Shown here piece after piece: positions 24,385-33,100 of a stretch of 64,000 nucleotides of DNA (the stretch's first letter is position 1; each line of letters starts with the position of its first letter). The stretch is from Stenotrophomonas sepilia. Its GTDB lineage: Bacteria; Pseudomonadota; Gammaproteobacteria; Xanthomonadales; Xanthomonadaceae. Made by a program: the position numbers and the translations under genes. Below the pieces are notes generated by a model. The model was not told the DNA's origin. It ran no database searches and saw nothing but the letters and a program-made list of their open reading frames with translations. Where the stretch lies: positions 62,001 to 126,000 of the forward strand of contig NZ_LXXZ01000063.1 in the NCBI RefSeq assembly GCF_003244875.1, given 5' to 3'.

Positions 24385-25821
24385 TCAACGGGTCCCGTCC
24401 CGGGCCGGATCCGTTGCGCCCCAACCACCGCCCAGTGACAGGAACAGATCCATCTGGCGATCGACCCGGTCCGCGCGCGATGCGGCCAACGCGGACTCCG
24501 CATCTGCCAGTGCGGCCTGGGCCGAAAGCACATCGAGAAAATCGATCCTGCCGAAACGGTAGAGCTGCTGCGCCTGCCCCGCGGCCCGCGCTGCGTCCCC
24601 ACGCGCCTGTGCCAGGCTGCGCTCGCGTTCGAGCTCCTGCGTGCAGGCAGAAAGCGCAGTCTCGGTCTGGCGCAGTGCCTGCAGCACCGCGCCGTCAAAG
24701 GAAGCAAGAGCGGTATCTGCATTGGCACCGGCCGCTGCGATGCGGGCCTTGGTGGCGCGGCGGTTGGGCCAGTGCCATGACAGCAGCGGCCCGACGCTCG
24801 CCCCGAAACCGTTGGCGGAAAGCAGCTGCCCTCGCATGCCCGCCGTGCCCAGGGACGCGCCCAGGGTGACCTGCGGATAGAGTTCCGCGGTCTCTACGCC
24901 GATCATGGCCGTGGCCGCGGCAAGGCTCCGCTCGGCGGCACGTATGTCGGGGCGCCGCTGGAGCAGCTGCCAGCCCTCACCGACCGGCAGCGCCTGCCCC
25001 AGCTCCGGGGGGCGCGGGCACGCTTCCGCCTCCCTCGGATAGTCTGCCGGCACCCTGCCCATCAGCGCGGCCAGTTCGAACAGTGCGGCCTGGCGCTTCG
25101 CCAGCAGGTGCGGCACCGCCGCCGCGCTGCGGTTGACCGCCGCTTCGGCACGGCTGACATCGAAGTCCGTTCCGCGCCCGCCCGCGGCCAGGCGACGGGT
25201 TGCCTCCAGCGTGGCGCGCTGTATCGCCAGCACCTGCCGGGTCGCAGCGAGCGTGTGATTGCTTGTGCAGATCTGGAGATAGGCACGGGTGACAGCAGCA
25301 GCGACGACCACGCGGACCTGGTCGCGTGCCGCAGCGACAGCCTCCGCGTCGGCGTTGGCGGCTTCGATGCCGCGGCGGATGCCGCCTGCAAGATCCAGTG
25401 GATAGGAGAGGTGAAGGCCCAGCGCATAGGACTGCGGCGCGGCCGACGCCTGGGTGTAGCCACCGGCACGGGTGAGCGTGCCCGATGCATCCACGTCGGC
25501 CTGCACGGCACCGCGCGCGCGGTACTCCAGCACGGTAGCGCTGGCGCGCCGAAGATTGGCATCAGCGGCGCGCAGGTCGGTGTTGGCCGCCAGTGCTTCG
25601 CGCACGTAGCCGTCAAGCTGGGGGTCGCCATACAGTTGCCACCACCGATCGGGTGGCGCGTCGTGGCTGAACGATGCCTCCTTGCCCGAGACGAACGGCT
25701 GCGCCGCGCGTGTGGAGGCAGCGGCGGCATTCGCAGGCAGGTGATAGTCGGGGCCGGAGACGCAGGCCGTCATCGGCAGCAGCAGGGCAAGCAGCCCACC
25801 GCGTAGTGTTCGCAAGCTCAC
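24385..25821 (-). CDS. Outer-membrane efflux lipoprotein (NodT/OprM type)
   Basis: The 478-residue product has a lipoprotein signal (GGLLALLLPMTAC, lipid Cys20), then VSGPDYHLP, the usual start of NodT-family factors. Two OEP repeats follow, with signature helices AADANLRRASATVLEYRA and VLQALRQTETALSACTQEL. It forms the TolC-like channel across periplasm and outer membrane. It is the last gene of the efflux operon, overlapping the HlyD gene by 4 bp, so the pump is a complete tripartite set with the FUSC protein. Confidence 0.9.
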   Translation of the reverse strand: MSLRTLRGGLLALLLPMTACVSGPDYHLPANAAAASTRAAQPFVSGKEASFSHDAPPDRWWQLYGDPQLDGYVREALAANTDLRAADANLRRASATVLEYRARGAVQADVDASGTLTRAGGYTQASAAPQSYALGLHLSYPLDLAGGIRRGIEAANADAEAVAAARDQVRVVVAAAVTRAYLQICTSNHTLAATRQVLAIQRATLEATRRLAAGGRGTDFDVSRAEAAVNRSAAAVPHLLAKRQAALFELAALMGRVPADYPREAEACPRPPELGQALPVGEGWQLLQRRPDIRAAERSLAAATAMIGVETAELYPQVTLGASLGTAGMRGQLLSANGFGASVGPLLSWHWPNRRATKARIAAAGANADTALASFDGAVLQALRQTETALSACTQELERERSLAQARGDAARAAGQAQQLYRFGRIDFLDVLSAQAALADAESALAASRADRVDRQMDLFLSLGGGWGATDPARDGTR

Positions 25822-26702
25822 TTGCAGGCTCCCTGTGCCGAGGGCGTGATGGTCACACTCGCAGTGCGACCGACGATCAGGCGGGTATCCGGCCGCGCAT
25901 CATCAATGCGGATGCGTACCGGGATCCGCTGTGCCAGCCTCACCCAGGTGTACGTCGGCGCTACGGCGGGGAGCAGGTTGTGCGTGCTTGAGCGCTGATC
26001 GTCGGCAATGCCGGCGGCGATGGTATCCACCTGCCCGCGCACGTCGTGGTCGTCGCCCATCAGCCGGGCCACGGCGGCATCGCCCTCGGTGATGCAGGCC
26101 AGCTTGGTTTCCTCGAAATAGCCCTCGATGCGCAGGCTGCGGGTGTCGATCAGCGCCAGCGCCTGTGCCCCCGGCTGCAGGTAGTCGCCCGCGTGCAGGT
26201 CCAGGTTGGTGACGATGCCATCGGTGGTCGCACGCACCTCGGTGCGTTGCACATTGAGCCGGGCAACGCGCTGTTCGGCCCGCGCCTGCGCCAGGGCGGC
26301 CAGCTCGGTATCGACCTTGGCGGCATTGCGTTCGCGGGTTTCCGAAGCGACCAGGTTGCCCAGTGCGTCGTCCCGCGTCGATTCGCGGCGGGCCAGTGCC
26401 AGCGTGGCGCGTGCGCTGCTGGCCGCTGCGTCGGCCTTCTCAAGTGCGGCAGCGAAGCGCGGCTGGTCCAGCACCAGCAGCAGCTGTCCGGCGCTCACCC
26501 GCTGGTTGTCGTGCACCAGCACCTGGGTGACCAATCCCCCCATGTCCGACGCAACGCGCACCACGTCGGCGCGCACCCGCCCATCGCGCGTCCACGGGCG
26601 TGTTTCGTAGCGATGCCAGATGGCCAGTGCAGCGACGACGGCAATTGCGAACACCACCAGGGTTGCGCTCCAGCGCCCGATGACAGCAAGCGTGTGTTTC
26701 AT
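25818..26702 (-). CDS. HlyD-family membrane fusion protein (AaeA-like)
   Basis: The 294-residue protein has one N-terminal membrane anchor (WSATLVVFAIAVVAALAIW), a biotinyl-lipoyl half at VASDMGGLVTQVLVHDNQRV, a short coiled coil (ESTRDDALGNLVASETRERN) and a second lipoyl half, VRATTDGIVTNLDLHAGDYL. It links the inner-membrane FUSC transporter to the outer-membrane channel. The size and the neighbouring DUF1656 and FUSC genes match the p-hydroxybenzoic acid efflux (Aae) arrangement. Confidence 0.88.
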   Translation of the reverse strand: MKHTLAVIGRWSATLVVFAIAVVAALAIWHRYETRPWTRDGRVRADVVRVASDMGGLVTQVLVHDNQRVSAGQLLLVLDQPRFAAALEKADAAASSARATLALARRESTRDDALGNLVASETRERNAAKVDTELAALAQARAEQRVARLNVQRTEVRATTDGIVTNLDLHAGDYLQPGAQALALIDTRSLRIEGYFEETKLACITEGDAAVARLMGDDHDVRGQVDTIAAGIADDQRSSTHNLLPAVAPTYTWVRLAQRIPVRIRIDDARPDTRLIVGRTASVTITPSAQGACK

Positions 26703-26703
26703 C

Positions 26704-26913
26704 TCATTTCTCGAACAGGGGCGCGAGCCGGATCATCAGCTCCGCCAGGATCACGAACAGGGACAGACCCACCAGTGGCCACGCGGCGAACAACCGGTAC
26801 AGACCGAGGCTGGCGAGGAAACGTGAGGTCAGTACCGACAGCGCCAGCGCGGCGACGGCCACCGCAAGCAGGCCGGGAATCAGCACGCCGTCAATCGAAA
26901 GATCAGGAAGCAT
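26704..26913 (-). CDS. DUF1656 small membrane protein (AaeX-like)
   Basis: The 69-residue protein starts MLPDLSIDGVLIPGLLAVAV and contains two membrane helices (GVLIPGLLAVAVAALALSVL; AAWPLVGLSLFVILAELMI). These small proteins accompany FUSC/HlyD pumps; their role is unknown. It begins 4 bp after the FUSC stop and ends one base before the HlyD start. Confidence 0.85.
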   Translation of the reverse strand: MLPDLSIDGVLIPGLLAVAVAALALSVLTSRFLASLGLYRLFAAWPLVGLSLFVILAELMIRLAPLFEK

Positions 26914-26917
26914 GAGG

Positions 26918-28888
26918 TCAGCGCCGGTGGGTGAACAAAGGTACGAGAAGGTCGCGGCGCAACCCGCAGAGCAGGTGCGACAGATGCTCCCGATCAGCCC
27001 CACTGCTGGTAACCACTGCTTCGCGCATTCGGTCCAGCACTTCCAGAAGATGGGTGTCGATACGGCGCGGCGGGTGGGCACGAACCCTGAAATGCTCGGC
27101 GATGCGTTCGATCAGCAGTGCATGAAGCGCCCGGACCTGCGGATTGTCCAGGCACCTTTCCAGTGCGCGAAGTTGGCTGGATGCACGTGCCGCACGAACA
27201 TCCGCAAACAATGCCCGCAGGTCGTGTCCTGCGCTGGAACGGCCCTGCAGCCTGGGAGCGAGCAGCCCGATTCGATCCAGCATGCGGCTGAGCCAGGCGC
27301 GTGTCACATCACCTTGTCCGGCGGCGTGTCGTGCGATGTCCCGGCGGATCGAACGCTCCAGCCGAGCGCGGTTGCGGCCCGCATCGGCGCTCTGGAACAG
27401 CTGCATGCTGCACAGTGCCACCGTCGTACCGATGAACAATGCAACGCTGTTGTTGAGTGCGCCGACGATGTTGACCGTATTGGTCGCGCCCAGTCCCGCG
27501 ATGAGCGGAAACGTCAGCACCACGCCCAGCGCAGCCATGATGAAGGGAGGCCGGGCCAGGAACGATCCGCACAGCAGCAGCGCAGGCGCCAGCGCGGCAA
27601 TCAGGCCGACGAAATCGGACAGCGCGGGGAAGATCAGCAAACCGTAGAGCAGGCCGACGGCAACGCCGATCAACGACCCCACCAGATAGCGCATGACATG
27701 CGGCGCAGGCGCTTCGATCGTGCCGAACAGCACGCACGCCGTGCCGATGATGGACACCGCCGTGGCGCCGTCCGACCAGCCGGTAGCGATCCACAGAACG
27801 CAGCTCAGCAGGATGCCGACGAACGCGCCCAGCGCGCTGCGCAGGGCAAGCCGATGATCCCGGTGAAGTACCGCACCCTGCACATGTCGCGCAAGGCGGG
27901 CAGGTACATGCCGACGCCAGTCGGGGCGGGCAATGTGCAGTTGTGCCTGCAGCACGCGGCAGTCGGCGCGGGCCAGGTCGAGCTCGGCCTGTTGCACGGC
28001 AAGGCAGGTCTGCATCAGCTCGCGCCAGCCAGGCGAATCCATCGCGCGGGCCTGGGGTGAGCGCAGCCGGTCGATGGAAACTTCCACCGCGCTGGACAGC
28101 ATCAGCACGTCCAGCATCCGGTCGTGCAGGGCGCGCAGGATCTGCACCTGCGCCACGCCGTGGGCGCTGTCGTAGGGCAGGTGGATCGACAGTACATGCA
28201 ACTCGAGCAGGTCGGCGGCCACTTTCGAGCGGTCCGTCGCCAGCACCGTGACCGATGCGCCGGCGCGCATGTCCCGTGTCCATCGTTCCGCGTCATCCAG
28301 CACGGCAGCAACCCGTGCGTGCACGCGCGACGAAACCCGGCGCGGCAGCACCAGCCCATGGACCAGCGTTGCGGCCAGGATGCCGATGGCGATTTCCTGC
28401 ACCCGCGTGATGGCAATGGTGAACACGTCTGCCGGCACCATCACCGCAGGAAACCCGATCAGGCTGGTGGTATAGCCGGCCAGCAGGAACGCATAGGCAC
28501 GTGGCGTGCGGTCGAGCATTGCCAGATACAGGCAAAGCGACATCCAGGTGGCGAGCGCGGCGCTCAGCACCAGGGGTGCATTGGCGAAGCGTGGCACCAG
28601 CGCGACGGTGGCGACGGCCCCGCCCACGGTACCGAGCAGGCGAAACAGCCCGCGGCTCAGTGTTGCCCCGGAAAGGGGCTGCGACACCAGATAGACCGTG
28701 CCGATCACCCAGAACGGGCGATTCAGGCCGATCCGCAGGGAGACATACAGCCCCAGCGACGCGGCGAGCAGGCATTTGAGCGAGAACAGCACGGCCTCCT
28801 GGTCGGTCCGGAGGGCAGGGCTTTTCAATCGGGCGAATGCCTGGAGCAGGTGGGGAAGGAAAGGTGTGGGGAGGTGCATGCGGCTCAT
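26918..28888 (-). CDS. FUSC-family aromatic acid exporter (AaeB-like)
   Basis: About 656 residues from the ATG chosen; another ATG lies three codons further in, and a TTG start would add six residues. Two sets of hydrophobic helices flank soluble regions, the FUSC layout: ASLGLYVSLRIGLNRPFWVIGTV with the conserved R-P-F-W near residue 60, and ALRSALGAFVGILLSCVLWIATGW near 350. It should drive efflux of aromatic carboxylic acids or related compounds. It is the first gene of the pump operon, transcribed away from the AraC gene with ~70 bp between starts. Confidence 0.88.
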   Translation of the reverse strand: MSRMHLPTPFLPHLLQAFARLKSPALRTDQEAVLFSLKCLLAASLGLYVSLRIGLNRPFWVIGTVYLVSQPLSGATLSRGLFRLLGTVGGAVATVALVPRFANAPLVLSAALATWMSLCLYLAMLDRTPRAYAFLLAGYTTSLIGFPAVMVPADVFTIAITRVQEIAIGILAATLVHGLVLPRRVSSRVHARVAAVLDDAERWTRDMRAGASVTVLATDRSKVAADLLELHVLSIHLPYDSAHGVAQVQILRALHDRMLDVLMLSSAVEVSIDRLRSPQARAMDSPGWRELMQTCLAVQQAELDLARADCRVLQAQLHIARPDWRRHVPARLARHVQGAVLHRDHRLALRSALGAFVGILLSCVLWIATGWSDGATAVSIIGTACVLFGTIEAPAPHVMRYLVGSLIGVAVGLLYGLLIFPALSDFVGLIAALAPALLLCGSFLARPPFIMAALGVVLTFPLIAGLGATNTVNIVGALNNSVALFIGTTVALCSMQLFQSADAGRNRARLERSIRRDIARHAAGQGDVTRAWLSRMLDRIGLLAPRLQGRSSAGHDLRALFADVRAARASSQLRALERCLDNPQVRALHALLIERIAEHFRVRAHPPRRIDTHLLEVLDRMREAVVTSSGADREHLSHLLCGLRRDLLVPLFTHRR

Positions 28889-28958
28889 GCTAGTGATCGG
28901 CCGCAACGACTAATTTCGCTACAATGACAATCAATCGCTAAAATCGGTCAATGTGAGA

Positions 28959-29753
28959 ATGGCTCGCATTTCGCTCCCCGGCTTTGACCTGGACCCGGAC
29001 GAGACCGACCGCCCGGCGGTTGCCAGCCGCCTGCAGGTGGCCGAGCACGACGCAGAGATTCCCGTGCATGAACACCGCAAGGGCCAGCTCATTCTTGCGC
29101 TGCATGGCGCGGTGACCTGCGAAGTGGCCAATGCGTTGTGGATCGTGCCGCCCCAGTGTGGCGTCTGGATCCCGGGCGGCATGCCGCACAGCAATCGCGC
29201 CACCGCCAACGCGCGCCTGTGCTACCTGTTCGTCGAGCCCGGCGTCGTCGACCTGCCGGCGCAGTGCGTGACGCTGGCGATCTCGCCGATGCTGCGCGAG
29301 ATGATCCTGCACCTGGCCGACGCGCCGCTGGACTACCCGCATGGCAGCCACACCGACCGGTTGGCGCGGGTGTTGCTGGACGAGCTGGTACAGATGCCGG
29401 CCGAGCATCTGTCGTTGCCGGTCAGCCATCACCCGAAGGTGCGTGCGCTGGCGGCGGCGCTGTCGGCGGATCCGGCAGATCGCAGCACCATCAGCCAGTG
29501 GGCGGTGCGCCTGGCCCTGGGCGAGCGCACATTGACCCGGCTCATCGAACGGGAAATGGGCTTGTCCTTCGGGCGCTGGCGGCAGCAGCTGCACCTGCTC
29601 ATCGCCATTCGGGAACTTGCCACGGGCGCACCGGTACAACGCGTTTCCGAGACGCTGGGCTATGAGTCGGTGACGGCCTTCATCACGATGTTCAAGAAGG
29701 CGCTTGGCCTTTCCCCGGCGCGGTACTTCGCGGTGCGCTTGCGTGGGCGGTAG
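28959..29753 (+). CDS. AraC-family transcriptional regulator
   Basis: The 264-residue protein starts MARISLPGFDLDPDE (a GTG two codons earlier is possible). The N-terminal cupin-like sensor reads HEHRKGQLILALHGAVTCEV and WIPGGMPHSNRA. The C-terminal pair of helix-turn-helix motifs is ISQWAVRLALGERTLTRLIEREMG and VQRVSETLGYESVTAFITMFKKALG, the AraC signature. It is divergent from the FUSC operon and probably activates it in response to an aromatic ligand; the ligand is inferred from the pump type. Confidence 0.87.
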   Translation: MARISLPGFDLDPDETDRPAVASRLQVAEHDAEIPVHEHRKGQLILALHGAVTCEVANALWIVPPQCGVWIPGGMPHSNRATANARLCYLFVEPGVVDLPAQCVTLAISPMLREMILHLADAPLDYPHGSHTDRLARVLLDELVQMPAEHLSLPVSHHPKVRALAAALSADPADRSTISQWAVRLALGERTLTRLIEREMGLSFGRWRQQLHLLIAIRELATGAPVQRVSETLGYESVTAFITMFKKALGLSPARYFAVRLRGR

Positions 29754-29788
29754 CGGGGAACAACGGGCGAAGCCGTTGCCTGGAACGG

Positions 29789-29947
29789 CTACTTCGAGGT
29801 GTCGGAGACCGATTGAATCGCGGCCACCACCGCAGCGGGTTCCTCGCGCTGGAGGGTGAGGCCGGTTGCCAGGTAGCGGTGCGAGCCGCGTGTGAAGCCC
29901 GGGAAGAGCAGGGCGTGTGTGGGAGATTGTGCTGGTAGTTTTGTGAG
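29789..29947 (-). pseudogene. 3' remnant of an unidentified gene
   Basis: On the minus strand a start-less open segment encodes LLFPGFTRGSHRYLATGLTL followed by QREEPAAVVAAIQSVSDTS, ending in TAG. The composition is protein-like and there is no initiation codon before an upstream in-frame stop, so it looks like the surviving tail of a deleted gene. The rest of the 442-bp gap between the AraC gene and the Rhs gene (29754-30195) shows no other gene; the Rhs ribosome binding site AAGGAG is at 30184. Confidence 0.4.
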
Positions 29948-30195
29948 CTATGAACACGGACTCCCTGTAGAGGAAGTCATGGGAGCCCGGCGTAGGCCGC
30001 TGAATGGCCACGGATGCTTGAATCTGTGACCGGTTACGCGACTCCACACTTGAATGTGCAAGCGTCCTCGCCGATAAAGGCGGCATGTGGCACTGCCGCA
30101 TTCCGGACCAGGGACGATCCGATGCACGACGCGTGGGCTCAGCTCCGCGTTCTCGTTCCCGCCGGCGCTGTGTTCGTCCAGGAAGGAGAACAGGG

Positions 30196-33100
30196 ATGTT
30201 GGAACGACTGAAGACCCTCTCGCGTGCCGCGCTGGCGATTGTTGCCGCTGGCTGCATTGCGCCGGCTGTTGTACAGGCGCAGGAAAGCAAGATCACCTGG
30301 CGTATTTCGCAGCCCGGTGGCGATGCGACCCAGTACAAGACCCAGCAGGCGGCGGTGGCCGGCATCAAGAATCTGCCGGCGCCCAGCCCCTTCCCGCCGG
30401 AGTTCCAGTTCGGCTGGCAGTACGTCGACAAGATCAAGTCGAAAGTCGTGGACTTGAACGGAAACACGGCGATTACCTACTGGATGGGAAAGACTCAGCC
30501 CTCCGATCCTGACTGGACTTACTACGGCGCGGGTGATGGTGGCTTCCTGTCCGAAGAGGAAGTGCTGGAAGCGCTCATTGCAGACTTGCAGGACATCAAT
30601 CCCCAGTGTCCTGGGGAAACTGCTGTGCCGGAAGGAGAATGGGGCCCAACTGCTCCAGGGATGGACGGAATTTCGGAGGTCAGGGAGTACCGGGTCACCG
30701 GCATGCTGGGCAGCAATTCGGCGGAGTCTCCGTGCGTGCCCTTCGACGCAGGAACGACAGGGCTTGCTCGCATGCGACGCTTGAACTGCCCGATCCCCTT
30801 CACGCAGTGGTCCAACACACACAACGCCTGCGTCAGCGAAGAATTCGTTGCAGCCATCACCTCGAAGTCGCAGAAGTGCGACAAGGACGGCGGCAACGGT
30901 AGCTGCCCCATGTCCCGCAACGATACAGCGGCGAACATGAGTCCGATTCCCGACAAGGACCCGGCCTCCAACGGCGGTACCTGCGACGGCAATGTCGGCA
31001 ACCCATGTGATGTCAAAACGGGCGAGAAGTACGAGATCGCGCCGGACTTCGATCTGGGCTGGATCGCGCTGACGCGCTTCTATCACTCCGGCATCTCCAC
31101 CTCATCCGGTGGCTTCGGCTATGGCTGGACCCATTCGCTGGGCGCCCACCTGGCACTGGACGGCGTTGACAGCGTGGGCATCATTGAAAGCACCGGTTTC
31201 CAGCGTGCATTCAAGAAGATCGGCCAAGCCTATGAGGCGGACGACGACAGTGGTGACCGTCTGGTCCAGAACGGCAACTGGACACTGTACTCGGCGGATT
31301 CCATCTCTACCTTCGGCGCGGACGGGCGTCTTGCCGCCAAGCGCTTCCCGGATGGCACGTCGCTGACCTACATCTACGACGACAGCGACCGCCTTGCGGC
31401 GGTCACGCACAGCAGTGGCCGCACACTGGAGTTCGTTTACCAGTCCAACGACTATGAGGCGCTGATCAGTTCGGTGCTGGTCGAAGGCATTGCGCTCGCC
31501 ACCTATACCTACACGCCGCAGAACCAGGTCGCCACGGTGACCTATGCGGGTGGTGGTGTGCGGACATATCACTACGAGAACCAGGACTTCCCCCAGCACC
31601 TGACCGGCATCACCGCCGAGGACGGTCGCCGCTACAGCACCTTTACCTACGATTCCATCGGTCGTGTGATCTCCAGTCAGCATGCCGGCGGTGCCGATGG
31701 CGTGACACTGGCCTACAGCCCCAATGGTGGTGCGGTGGTGACCGACGCGCTGGGGCGGCAGACCGACTACACCCTGACACCCGGCGGCGACACCGCGCCG
31801 TCGCGCAAGGTGACCGGCCTGACGGATTCGCAGGGAACCGTCAGCCGAACCTACTACGACCAAAGTGTCGACTTCCGCCGGCGCCTGGATACCTACACCG
31901 ATCGCCGCGGCATCCAGACCAAGCACACCTATGCGCAGGGCACCGATCCGGTAAGCGGTCGTGCCGTCAGCATCCATACCGTGACCGAAGCGGTCGGCTT
32001 GCCCGAGCAGCGTGTTGTGACCACCGCGCGCGACGTCGAAACCAATGCGGTACTGACCACCCGGATCGGTAGCCGCGAAACCCGCACGGCCTTCAATTCC
32101 CGACGCCAGCCGACGGCCAACACGGTGACCGACACCGCTTCCGGTCAGACGCGCATCACCAGCTACACGTACTGCGAAGCCGCTGATGTGGCAGCGGCAG
32201 GCAGCTGCCCGGTGGAGGGGCTGCTGAAGAGTGTGGATGGCCCGCGCACGGATGTGGCCGATGTCGTTACCTATGCCTATTACTCGGCGGATGATGCAGG
32301 GTGCGCGATCGGAGGTGCCTGCACCTATCGCAAGGGCGACCTGCGCAGCGTGACCAATGCGCTGGGCCAGACGGTCGAGACTCTGGCCTACGACGCGTTC
32401 GGGCGGCCGTTGTCGGTCAAGGATGCCAACGGCGTGGTCACCGACTACACCTACCATGCTCGCGGTTGGCCAACCTCGGTCACCGCGCGTGGCGCGACCA
32501 CTGCCGAGAATCGGGTCACCCAGATCAGCTACTGGCCGACCGGCCAGGTGCAACAGATCACCGAGCCCGACGGCAGCAGCGTTTCCTATGTCTACGATGC
32601 GGCGCTGCGCTTGACCGATATCGAGGACAACGCGGGCAACACGATTCACTACACGCTGGACAATGCCGGCAATCGCCTCAAGGAAGACACGCTCGATGCA
32701 GGCGGTACCCTGCGCCGTACCCTGGCGCGGACGTTCAACACACTCGGCCAGCTGACCGCACTGAAGGACGCAGGCAATCACGCCACCGGCTTTGCCTACG
32801 ATGCCAACGGTAACCGGCAGACCGTGACCGACGCTCTGCAGCGCGTGACCAGCCAGCAGTACGACCCGTTGAACCGCCTGGCGCAGACCCTGCAGGATGT
32901 GGGCGGCGTCGCGGCGGAGATCCGCAGCCAGTACAACGCGCTGGACCAGGTCACCCAGGTCACCGACCCGAAAGGCCTGCACACCACTTATGCCTATAAC
33001 GGTTTCGGTGATCTGACCGGGCAAGTCAGCCCGGACAGTGGCGCCAGCAGCTTCACCGTGGACGCGGCCGGCAATCGCAAGACGGCTACCGATGCGCGTG

